Assembly (NCBI GenBank): GCA_004563195.1
Contig: SFTJ01000043.1
Span: 1 to 24,504 of the forward strand
DNA: 24,504 nt
From: a bacterium
GTDB lineage: Bacteria > Bacteroidota > Bacteroidia > Bacteroidales > Muribaculaceae
Direction: 5' to 3'
Position 1 is the stretch's first letter; each line of letters starts with the position of its first letter. Positions 9,208 through 15,703 of the stretch are shown in pieces. The notes under the pieces are model-generated. The model had not been told where the DNA came from. It saw only the letters and a program-made list of their open reading frames with translations, and ran no database searches. Made by a program: the position numbers and the translations under genes.

Positions 9208-9308
9208 GGTATCCAACCTGAAAGGTTGAATGCCGAGGGCGATAGCCCGAGTGCTATTAGCCGGGGGTTAAGCGTCAGTGCAACCCCCGGGACTCGTGGC
9301 ACCACGGG
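9208..9308 (+). repeat. intergenic hairpin repeat, copy A
   Basis: This is an intergenic element of about 100 bp made of successive hairpins: AACCT-GAA-AGGTT, GGGC-GATA-GCCC, a perfect 9-bp stem CCGGGGGTT/AACCCCCGG around a 12-nt loop, and CGTGG-CA-CCACG. The stretch from 9208 to about 9291 is nearly identical to copy B at 11286-11369. Similarity to copy B begins even earlier, at about 9182 versus 11251. A more diverged copy C lies inverted at 11430-11547. No open reading frame is credible. Together with copies B and C it brackets the AT-rich patch. Confidence 0.85.
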
Positions 9309-9407
9309 AAAAGTAGGATTCGAGTTGGAGCGACTTTTGACAACTGCAAATTTCCCGCTTAGCATCTCTCACATATAAGTGTGTTAACCATTATTGGCAT
9401 TTTAGCT

Positions 9408-9851
9408 TTACATAGTTAATAGATATGCATTGATAATTCTTAAATCCAAATAGAGCAAAGGGATTAGTAACAAACCTGAGAGAAACATTTCGCAACCTAA
9501 TATAAGCCTATTCTTAAATCTGGATTTTTGTTTCCATCCTCTTTCTATTAATTGTTTTCTACCACCTTTTTCATATACGATTATATTAAAATACGTATCA
9601 ATCCACGCCACTACAAATATTACCCCAACCCATAAATATGTATCATACTCCACTACAAAATACTTATAAAAATCTTTTGCAATTAAGAATACTAGTATTT
9701 TTATCAGTATAAAAATCAATCGTGCAACAAGCGAATAACTGAACGCGTCGCCCATATTTTTATTAGCTGGTTTTGCATAAAACCTTACTGCATATCTAAA
9801 ATCTAATATTCTCCGAATTGTTCTTTTAAATCTTGTTGAATTTGCCTCCAT
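9408..9851 (-). CDS. small membrane protein of unknown function (147 aa)
   Basis: I do not recognise a family. The protein begins with a basic N-terminus (T-R-F-K-R-T-I-R-R-I-L-D-F-R-Y) and then has about three hydrophobic segments, near residues 40-62, 70-92 and 118-145. The segments between them are basic (E-K-G-G-R-K-Q-L, K-Q-K-S-R-F-K-N-R), suggesting an inner-membrane protein. The gene is AT-rich compared with the neighbouring PUL and nan genes, which points to a separate origin. It is the last of three similarly oriented small membrane-protein genes. An immunity-type or accessory role is possible only by context. The ATG at 9851 is the first start and gives a sensible N-terminus. Confidence 0.65.
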   Translation of the reverse strand: MEANSTRFKRTIRRILDFRYAVRFYAKPANKNMGDAFSYSLVARLIFILIKILVFLIAKDFYKYFVVEYDTYLWVGVIFVVAWIDTYFNIIVYEKGGRKQLIERGWKQKSRFKNRLILGCEMFLSGLLLIPLLYLDLRIINAYLLTM

Positions 9852-9959
9852 TTTTTATCTAATAATTTATGTTATTATATAATAGTTCTCCATATTTATT
9901 CTCTATCAGAGATGGTGAATATCCAAGTATGATTTTAATAATCGGTTGTTTCGGTAGAC

Positions 9960-10304
9960 TTATTTATTTGCAAATTCAACTAATAAGCCAATTAACAATC
10001 TCACACTGATTACTACGTTTACAATTGGAAAAATAGAAAAGAATACCAACAAGAAACACAAATAAACATTATGCGAGAAAAAAAATAGACAGCCGAGAAT
10101 ATCCATAACAACTATTGATGTACACGACAATAGTATAATAAATATCGAAATACATCTTATACTTGATATTTTTGTAAATCTATTAACTAACAAAGCAGCC
10201 AATAAAAGCGCCCATTGAAAAGGGAATATTGAGGTGATTGGGACAACAACAATATTCAATATGGACATCGCAGTAAAAATTGTATATATATTCTTTTTTA
10301 ACAT
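9960..10304 (-). CDS. small multi-pass membrane protein of unknown function (114 aa)
   Basis: No family is recognised. The protein is almost entirely hydrophobic, with about four membrane segments (near residues 6-25, 28-42, 50-72 and 77-108) and short loops such as N-R-F-T-K-I-S-S-I-R. The gene is strongly AT-rich. It lies 108 bp upstream of the 147-aa gene and 121 bp downstream of the 119-aa gene, all on the - strand. It could be an immunity or transport accessory protein, but nothing in the sequence settles this. A spurious ORF is less likely given its length and its coherent membrane topology. Confidence 0.55.
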   Translation of the reverse strand: MLKKNIYTIFTAMSILNIVVVPITSIFPFQWALLLAALLVNRFTKISSIRCISIFIILLSCTSIVVMDILGCLFFFSHNVYLCFLLVFFSIFPIVNVVISVRLLIGLLVEFANK

Positions 10305-10425
10305 GGTGTCTATGTTTATCTGTTTTTTCGAGGCTATGCGTTAGGGATAGTCAGTCCTTAAAACCTATAGGAATATTATTCAAGTAAATATGCCCTACAT
10401 TTATTCATCCAATGTCTATCTATTA

Positions 10426-10785
10426 TTATGCCTGATACCACCATTTTAGAATTAGCAACACAATATTTACAATCATGATAAATGTAAGCACTAAAGCAAG
10501 CATAGGTTTTGGGCTGGCAACCAGATTACCTAATGTACCAAAAAATGCAAAAAATATAGAATATACCCACAAAAAGCAAATCGCAATTTTTCTAACTAAA
10601 TTATTATTTACAATAACACTTATTGATGATAGAAGTATTAAACACCCCAATGCAAACATTTCATAGAATTTGAAACCATTATAATAGTATAAGTATATCG
10701 GCCAAAAGAACATAAATACGGCTTGTAACGAGAACCAAATGAGAATCAAATATCTAATTAGTTTTGTTTTATTATTTATTTCCAT
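10426..10785 (-). CDS. small four-segment membrane protein of unknown function (119 aa)
   Basis: No family is recognised. From the ATG at 10785 the protein starts M-E-I-N-N-K-T-K, then shows about four hydrophobic segments (L-I-L-I-W-F-S-L-Q-A, M-F-A-L-G-C-L-I-L-L, I-A-I-C-F-L-W-V-Y, L-A-L-V-L-T-F-I-M-I) and ends W-W-Y-Q-A. An in-frame upstream ATG at 10812 is possible. I prefer 10785 because the TAA of the preceding frame (10789-10787) ends one base before it, a TAAATG arrangement typical of translational coupling. The gene is AT-rich like its two downstream neighbours. The tight coupling to a gene tail resembles an effector-immunity pair, but this is inference only. Confidence 0.6.
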   Translation of the reverse strand: MEINNKTKLIRYLILIWFSLQAVFMFFWPIYLYYYNGFKFYEMFALGCLILLSSISVIVNNNLVRKIAICFLWVYSIFFAFFGTLGNLVASPKPMLALVLTFIMIVNIVLLILKWWYQA

Positions 10786-10786
10786 T

Positions 10787-11029
10787 TTATTTAATATTAA
10801 TAATTTTACCATTTGGATAGTTGTATTGAATTGCTTTAAAAGTACTTATTGGCATATATGGTATAGACTCTGATGGAGTATAATCATCAAAATACAGAAA
10901 GTCCATCATTGTTGTTTTGACACCTCCAACATTTAAGGCTTTTTGAACAACCTGTGCACATCGGGCACAGCCGCAGCCGACAGTGATATAATGCAGCCGA
11001 ACAGCAGCAAAAGAGCAATTATGTAATGC
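10787..11029 (-). pseudogene. remnant: C-terminal end of an unknown protein (AT-rich tail)
   Basis: A - strand frame is open from 11029 (just after a TAG at 11032-11030) to the TAA at 10789-10787. Its last part reads M-M-D-F-L-Y-F-D-D-Y-T-P-S-E-S-I-P-Y-M-P and ends G-K-I-I-N-I-K. The only ATGs are at 10909 and 10906, which would give a peptide of about 40 aa; there is no start for the longer frame. Base composition changes from host-like above about 10940 to AT-rich below it, inside this frame. The tail stops one base before the start of the 119-aa membrane protein. The simplest reading is the 3' end of a longer gene whose body has been deleted. I do not recognise the family. A genuine 40-aa gene from 10909 is the alternative. 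Confidence 0.45.
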
Positions 11030-11040
11030 CTAATGTTCAT
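10933..11040 (-). pseudogene. signal-peptide-like 5' gene stub (35 aa)
   Basis: From the ATG at 11040 the frame reads M-N-I-R-H-Y-I-I-A-L-L-L-L-F-G-C and then I-I-S-L-S-A-A-A, a convincing export signal with a possible lipobox Cys at residue 16. The frame stops after 35 codons at 10933. A mature protein is essentially absent, so this looks like the 5' end of a secreted protein or lipoprotein gene cut off by a rearrangement. It overlaps the AT-rich tail frame in a different reading frame, so the two do not form one intact protein now. It has no recognisable family. A real short secreted peptide is the alternative. The in-frame extension upstream to 11151 has no signal-like N-terminus and I did not use it. 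Confidence 0.4.
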
Positions 11041-11285
11041 ACGCTCCGATGTTAAGGTTCGTTTTCGTAAAGATAGATGGTATTTTTTATAATCGCAATA
11101 AAATTCAGTTAAAAATTCAGCCTCTCCGCCATCGGTGGGGCGTTTTAACATGGATTTGCATAAAACGGTGCTTATTTAAACACAGATTTGCACAAATTAT
11201 TTAGAATACGGATTCACACAATGCTGTGTTTATCCGTGCTATGTTTGTGATAATCTCTGTTTTTTATTACCGCGGCAGTCGCGAT
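11041..11285. other. gene-free, AT-rich stretch next to repeat copy B
   Basis: No gene or site could be supported here. It contains short imperfect direct repeats of the type CACAGATTTGCACAAAT/ACGGATTCACACAAT and runs into the region of similarity with copy A from about 11251. Confidence 0.4.
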
Positions 11286-11408
11286 GGTATCCAACCTGAA
11301 AGGTTGAATGCCGAGGGCGAAGCCCGAGTGCTTTTAGCCGGGGGTTAAGCGATAGCGCAACCTCCGGAATATATGCCATCAAAAGAAAAGCGTCTGAAAG
11401 ACGCGAAA
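11286..11408 (+). repeat. intergenic hairpin repeat, copy B (left half of an inverted pair)
   Basis: Positions 11286-11369 match copy A at 9208-9291 closely. They include the AACCT-GAA-AGGTT hairpin and the CCGGGGGTT/AACCTCCGG stem, here with one mismatch. The element continues to the sequence GCGTCTGAAAGACGCGAAA at 11390-11408, itself a 6-bp hairpin with a GAA loop. That 19-mer recurs as a perfect reverse complement at 11430-11448 in copy C, so copies B and C form one large inverted pair around about 11419. Confidence 0.85.
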
Positions 11409-11448
11409 GCAGCCGCCGAGGAAGCCGATTTTCGCGTCTTTCAGACGC
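11381..11448 (-). terminator. probable terminator of the nan/namZ operon formed by the B/C inverted repeat
   Basis: The perfect 19-bp arms 11430-11448 and 11390-11408 pair around a 21-nt loop. On the - strand they are followed by TTTTCTTTT at 11389-11381. This lies about 110 bp after the WYL regulator stop codon and is the first hairpin with a T-rich tail in that direction. Confidence 0.55.
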
Positions 11449-11547
11449 ATCATGGTGGGAGCCACGATACCGAGGGTTTCGCTTCGCTACACCCCCGGCT
11501 ACGAGCCACTCGCTCCGCTCGGGCTTTCGACCTTTCAGGTCGTGCCG
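11430..11547 (-). repeat. intergenic hairpin repeat, copy C (right half of the inverted pair)
   Basis: Read on the - strand, it contains CGACCT-GAA-AGGTCG (11542-11528), a GCCCGAG block, an AGCCGGGGGT stem half with its partner ACCCTCGG, and then the GCGTCTGAAAGACGC hairpin ending at 11430. The order of hairpins and the shared blocks match copies A and B, with more divergence. It begins only about 10 bp past the stop codon of the WYL regulator. Confidence 0.75.
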
Positions 11548-11557
11548 GTGGGAGGGG

Positions 11558-12454
11558 TTATGTATATTGCTCGAGGGTGGCTTTTAGTTTTTCTACTATT
11601 GCTGCTTTCAGTTCTCGGGGCTCTACTACTTCTATTTCCGGGCCGTAGGAGAGGAGTTGCTGGGTGAGGTCGTAGGTGATATACATCTTGTAGTGAAACA
11701 GGCTGTATTGCTCGTGCACTTCCTCGGTTTGGGAGTGGTGGAGGGGAAGTGCACGGAAATACTTGGCTTGTTTGGGCTTCACGCGCAGGGTGATGTTTTT
11801 GGCTTCGCCTTGCGAGGTGGTGATGCCGAACGAATTGGCGAAATATTGCTCACCGCTGAAGCCTTCGGGGATGGCATAATCCGCATCGGTGATGTGCAGT
11901 TGGCTCATACGGTCGAGGGCATAGGTCTTGATTTTGTTGTCCTTGGTGTCGAGACCTATCACATACCATAACTGTTTGAAAATGCGCAGGAAATACGGCT
12001 CAAGCACTACTTTGTGTGCCTGAATGCGGTCGTAGCTCTGATAGAGAAATTCCACGCGTTTGCCTTGGCGCAGCGAGTCGACTATCACGGGCAGGTGTTC
12101 GCGAGCCGAGGGCACATTCTCCACCATTATGAGGTTGGCTATGTCCTGCGAGTCGCGCATCATACCGTTGAGAGCCATCGAGTCGAGAAGCCAGTCGCGG
12201 ACGCGTGCTTCGCTTTCTTGGCTATGCGATTCGTCGATATAATACTCATAGGTGGAGGCATCGTAACCGATAGTTACCTTAAACATCTCCTCGGCGCCGT
12301 TGCGATAGTTCAGGAATGTGCGGCGTGACATCTCTTCACCTCGAGAGAAACTCGAGTTGATCCATGCCCTATTCACTTCTTCGCGTGTGATGCGGCCTCG
12401 GCGCTTAATCAGGTCGATGAGCCAGATATATTTATTGATTAGCGAACCTGCCAT
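11558..12454 (-). CDS. WYL-domain transcriptional regulator
   Basis: This 298-aa protein is a predicted ligand-responsive DNA-binding regulator in the cytoplasm. Residues about 1-75 form a winged helix-turn-helix-like region (L-I-D-L-I-K-R-R-G-R-I-T-R-E-E-V-N-R-A-W, S-R-R-T-F-L-N-Y). Residues about 120-200 form the WYL domain (G-K-R-V-E-F-L-Y-Q-S-Y, L-E-P-Y-F-L-R-I-F-K-Q-L-W-Y-V-I-G-L-D), with the signature as W-Y-V at 163-165. Residues about 215-298 are a WCX-type C-terminal extension. Its ATG lies 19 bp after the symporter stop, so it is the last gene of the run and the only regulator in it. By position it is the best candidate regulator for this operon; its ligand is unknown. Confidence 0.88.
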   Translation of the reverse strand: MAGSLINKYIWLIDLIKRRGRITREEVNRAWINSSFSRGEEMSRRTFLNYRNGAEEMFKVTIGYDASTYEYYIDESHSQESEARVRDWLLDSMALNGMMRDSQDIANLIMVENVPSAREHLPVIVDSLRQGKRVEFLYQSYDRIQAHKVVLEPYFLRIFKQLWYVIGLDTKDNKIKTYALDRMSQLHITDADYAIPEGFSGEQYFANSFGITTSQGEAKNITLRVKPKQAKYFRALPLHHSQTEEVHEQYSLFHYKMYITYDLTQQLLSYGPEIEVVEPRELKAAIVEKLKATLEQYT

Positions 12455-12473
12455 AGTAGTATCCGGGGGTGAA

Positions 12474-13931
12474 TTATTTGTTCAACGATTTTCCTTTGCT
12501 GAATATCAAGAGTCCTAACATGGTCACTGCGGCGTTGAGCAGCAGCAATTCGAAGCTCATGGTGTAGCCATAGGCTTTCTGCAACCAATCTTGCACGAAA
12601 TAGCATATCACGGGAGCGCCGATGCACACTGCGGGCACCATGCGGTCGCGCACGTTCACCTTGGTGGCCATACCGAATGCAAAGAGACCGAGAATAGGTC
12701 CGTAGGTGTAGCTTGCCACGGTGTATACGGCGCTGATGGCGTCGCTGTTGCTGATGAGGTAGAACACTATTATCACGGCGCCCATAATGGCTGCCATGCT
12801 CACGTGCACTATCTCGCGGGTGGTGGAGAGTGCTTTGTCGTCTTGCTTCTTATTGGCTTTGAGGATGTCGACGGTAAACGAGGTGGTGAGCGCCGTAAGT
12901 GCGCTGCCGGCTGCCGAATAGGCTGCTGAGATAAGTCCCAAGATGAACAATATTCCCACTATTGCGGGCATTGTGGGGTGCGATGCCACGAGTCCGAAGA
13001 GGTCGTCGCTCTTCTCGGGCATTGCTATGCCTTGTGCGCCTGAGTAGAGCACGAGCAGTGTACCCAAAATCAAGAACAGGGCTATCACGAAAAATTGGCT
13101 CACGGCGTTAACCACCATACTCTTCTGCGACTCTTTGGGGTTTTTGCAAGCCAAGTTGCGTTGCATCATGTCCTGGTCGAGTCCGCAGGTGGCTATTACC
13201 ATGAAAATACCGGCTATAAATTGCTTCCAGAAGTAGGTGCCTGCCTTGGGATCGTCGAAGTAGAACATGCGGCAAGTTTCGTGGCTCGAAACGGCGGCAT
13301 ACATCTCGCTGAAACTATATCCCAAACCCTTGGCTATGAACACAATGCAAAGCACCACCGACATGATGAGGCAGAAACTCTTGAGCGTGTCGGTCCAGAT
13401 TACGGTTTTCACGCCGCCCTGCTTGGTGTAGAGCCAGATGAGTGCTATGGTGATGATTACATTCACTATAAATGGTATGCCAAGCGGGCCGAACACGAGG
13501 CTCTGCAGCACCACGCACACCACATAGAAGCGCACCGAGGCTCCCAGCATCTTGGAGATGAAGAAGAACCACGCGCCGCTCTTGTAGGTCGAAGCGCCGA
13601 AGCGCTGCTCGAGATAGCCGTAGATGGAGATGAGGTTGCGGCGATAGAATAGCGGTATGAGCACATAAGCCACGGCTATGTATCCGAAAATGAAGCCCAG
13701 CACCATCTGCAGGTAGGAGTAGCCTTTAGCCACCACCATACCCGGCACCGACACGAAGGTGACTCCCGATATGGCGGCTCCGATGGTGGCAAATGCCACT
13801 ACCGGCCACGGAGCTTGGCGATTGCCGGTGAAAAAACTTGCATTGTCGCTTTTGCGGCTTGCAAACCACGACACTATGTAGAGTAATACGAAGTAGCCAA
13901 CTATTGTGGCCATAACTGTCCAGGGTGACAT
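12474..13931 (-). CDS. sodium:solute symporter (SSS family), candidate amino-sugar transporter
   Basis: This 485-aa inner-membrane protein has about 13 hydrophobic segments, starting M-S-P-W-T-V-M-A-T-I-V-G-Y-F-V-L-L-Y. SSS-family hallmarks are the S-F-F-T-G-N-R-Q-A-P-W motif after the first helix, G-A-A-I-S-G-V-T-F-V-S-V-P-G-M, the later C-G-L-D-Q-D-M-M-Q-R-N-L-A block and the G-L-I-S-A-A-Y-S-A-A-G-S-A-L-T-A-L core helix. It lies 34 bp after namZ, whose enzyme product is free MurNAc, so MurNAc import is a reasonable inference. Sialic acid is an alternative, since SSS-type sialate transporters are known, but an MFS NanT is already present upstream. Substrate is not determined by sequence alone. 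Confidence 0.88.
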   Translation of the reverse strand: MSPWTVMATIVGYFVLLYIVSWFASRKSDNASFFTGNRQAPWPVVAFATIGAAISGVTFVSVPGMVVAKGYSYLQMVLGFIFGYIAVAYVLIPLFYRRNLISIYGYLEQRFGASTYKSGAWFFFISKMLGASVRFYVVCVVLQSLVFGPLGIPFIVNVIITIALIWLYTKQGGVKTVIWTDTLKSFCLIMSVVLCIVFIAKGLGYSFSEMYAAVSSHETCRMFYFDDPKAGTYFWKQFIAGIFMVIATCGLDQDMMQRNLACKNPKESQKSMVVNAVSQFFVIALFLILGTLLVLYSGAQGIAMPEKSDDLFGLVASHPTMPAIVGILFILGLISAAYSAAGSALTALTTSFTVDILKANKKQDDKALSTTREIVHVSMAAIMGAVIIVFYLISNSDAISAVYTVASYTYGPILGLFAFGMATKVNVRDRMVPAVCIGAPVICYFVQDWLQKAYGYTMSFELLLLNAAVTMLGLLIFSKGKSLNK

Positions 13932-13965
13932 AATGTGATATCTTGTTTTAGGGGTTTGGTTAATG

Positions 13966-15153
13966 TTATTCGGCGTAGATGAGGTAGCGACGGCGCAGTT
14001 CCTTAAATTTCTCGAGAGCGGGCTGCCATGTGGCTTTGATTTCGGCGGCGCTCTTGCCTTCGATAATCATGCGACGCACATTGGCATCGCCTGTAAGCTT
14101 CTCGAAGAAACTTGTGAAGAACTTATCGCCCAAGCCCGAATTGCGATAGGCATCGATTACGTATTCCAGATTCATGCCTTCGGCTATAATGGCTTCGTCA
14201 GAAAGCTTCGATAGGTCGCGGCCGTAGCATTTCTCATTGAGCAACGGCGGATTCTTGGCTCCGGGCACGCTCTTGGGCTTGAATGAGAATTTATATCCTT
14301 TGCCTTTCAAACTCGGGTGACCATACACCTGGAACGGTTTCTTGGTGCCGCGGCCCAAGCTGGCTACGGTGCCTTCGAAGAGGCAGGTGCTGGGGTAGAG
14401 ATAGATTGAAGTCATATTGGGCAGGTTGGGCGACGGTGCTATGGGCAGACGATAACGGGTCTGGTGGTCGTAGTTGAGGCATTTCACCACTGTGAGGTGC
14501 TTCACCTTCAATCCGTCGTCGAGCCAGCCTTCGCCGTTAGCCATCAGGGCTATTTCGCCCATGGTGAGTCCATGAACGGCGGGTATGGGCAGTCGGCCCA
14601 CGCCAGAGCGATATTTCATATCGAGCATCGGTCCGTCTACATACATTCCGTTGGGATTGGGGCGGTCGAACACCACCACATCCTTATCGTATTTTGCTGC
14701 CGCTTCCATCAGATTGACCATAGTGATGTAGTAGGTGTAGAAACGCAGTCCCACGTCTTGAATGTCGACCACTATCACATCAAATTTGCTCATGGTTTCC
14801 TTGCTCGGATGGTGGGTTTTGCCCTCGTAGAGCGAGGCGATGGGTATTCCGGTGGCGGGGTCGATGCTGCTGCTCACCTTTTCGCCGGCATCGGCAGTGC
14901 CGCGAAATCCGTGTTCGGGCGAGAAAATGGTGGTTACGTTAAGTCCGTTGTCGAGCATCACATCGAGGGTGTGCTTTTTGCCCACCATTCCGGTCATATT
15001 GCTTAGAATGGCTATGCGTTTGCCTTTGAGTAGTGGCACATAAGTGTCGGTGCGAGCTGCTCCCGGCACCACTTCGGTATTCTTGGCTTGAGCACTCGAT
15101 GCTACGCCAAGCAGTATCATTACTGCTGCTAATAATTGTGCTAAATGTTTCAT
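13966..15153 (-). CDS. namZ: exo-beta-N-acetylmuramidase NamZ-like (DUF1343, GH171)
   Basis: The 395-aa exported protein belongs to the DUF1343 family, whose characterised member NamZ releases terminal MurNAc from peptidoglycan fragments. A signal peptide covers residues 1-23 (ending A-Q-A). Family blocks are G-K-R-I-A-I-L-S-N-M-T-G at 44-55, F-S-P-E-H-G-F-R-G at 77-85 with the likely catalytic acidic region, V-V-D-I-Q-D-V-G-L-R-F-Y-T-Y at 128-141, D-R-P-N-P-N-G around 163-169 and P-S-P-N-L-P-N-M-T-S. Length is typical. It is 75 bp after the YhcH gene and 34 bp before the symporter, the longest and one of the shorter gaps in the run. A periplasmic location is likely. It links the sialic acid genes to peptidoglycan amino-sugar salvage. 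Confidence 0.9.
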   Translation of the reverse strand: MKHLAQLLAAVMILLGVASSAQAKNTEVVPGAARTDTYVPLLKGKRIAILSNMTGMVGKKHTLDVMLDNGLNVTTIFSPEHGFRGTADAGEKVSSSIDPATGIPIASLYEGKTHHPSKETMSKFDVIVVDIQDVGLRFYTYYITMVNLMEAAAKYDKDVVVFDRPNPNGMYVDGPMLDMKYRSGVGRLPIPAVHGLTMGEIALMANGEGWLDDGLKVKHLTVVKCLNYDHQTRYRLPIAPSPNLPNMTSIYLYPSTCLFEGTVASLGRGTKKPFQVYGHPSLKGKGYKFSFKPKSVPGAKNPPLLNEKCYGRDLSKLSDEAIIAEGMNLEYVIDAYRNSGLGDKFFTSFFEKLTGDANVRRMIIEGKSAAEIKATWQPALEKFKELRRRYLIYAE

Positions 15154-15228
15154 TTTTTTGCAGATAAACAGTTTATTTTATTAACAATTTTTCTTCTCTA
15201 CACTTGCTTGCAATATCTCATTGAGGCA

Positions 15229-15678
15229 TCACTCCACAAGCACTTTGCCTATGAGTTTCCTTATTTCGCCGGTGCCTATGACGGGTGCGTGGGGGTCTTC
15301 GGGCCACACTATAAGCACATCGCCGGGGGTCATGTCAACGTAGGCAGTGGGGCGGTCGTCCGATAGCATATAGTCGCCTTCGGCATCGTATTGGCGGGTG
15401 AAATTCTCTATTTTGTCGAGCGGTTTCCAACCTATGGTTTCGCTGCCGGCAAGCAGTATGTGCACATCGATGTAGCGGCGATGCATTTCGAGCACTTGCT
15501 CGTCCTTACTAAGGGCTTTGGCGAGCGAATTGTTGATAAACAGGCGGTCGCCATCGATTTCGATTCGTCCCAAGGGTGCATTCAGAAGGTCGTGAGTCCT
15601 TACGTAGTCGAATAGTGCCTTGAAGAGCGGATGAAGCGATTCGTAGCGATGGCTGTCGTTAATGGTAGTCAGTATCAT
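15229..15678 (-). CDS. yhcH: YhcH/YjgK/YiaL (DUF386) family protein, NanQ-like sialic acid anomerase
   Basis: This 149-aa cytoplasmic cupin-like protein is of normal family length. Candidate metal ligands occur in E-M-H-R-R-Y-I-D-V-H (residues 64-73) and E-D-P-H-A-P (127-132, His130). The E. coli homologue NanQ speeds conversion of alpha- to beta-Neu5Ac, or of the pyranose to the open form used by the lyase. The position between the kelch mutarotase and namZ, in a run with lyase, epimerase and transporter, supports the same role. A role on another sugar anomer, such as MurNAc, cannot be excluded. Confidence 0.88.
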   Translation of the reverse strand: MILTTINDSHRYESLHPLFKALFDYVRTHDLLNAPLGRIEIDGDRLFINNSLAKALSKDEQVLEMHRRYIDVHILLAGSETIGWKPLDKIENFTRQYDAEGDYMLSDDRPTAYVDMTPGDVLIVWPEDPHAPVIGTGEIRKLIGKVLVE

Positions 15679-15703
15679 AGTGCTGTGTAGTAGGGTTTTG
15701 GGT

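Noticed and set aside
10933..11151. 72-aa version of the signal-peptide ORF
   Set aside because: The extra 37 residues are charged and would place the export signal internally; the ATG at 11040 gives a proper signal peptide.
9208..11547. CRISPR-like array of repeated CTGAAAG words
   Set aside because: Copies are few, in both orientations, unevenly spaced and internally palindromic, with no spacers or cas genes.
11373..11667. Two + strand small ORFs next to the WYL gene
   Set aside because: They run through the inverted repeat and into the antisense of the WYL gene; the apparent coding capacity comes from the GC-rich hairpins.
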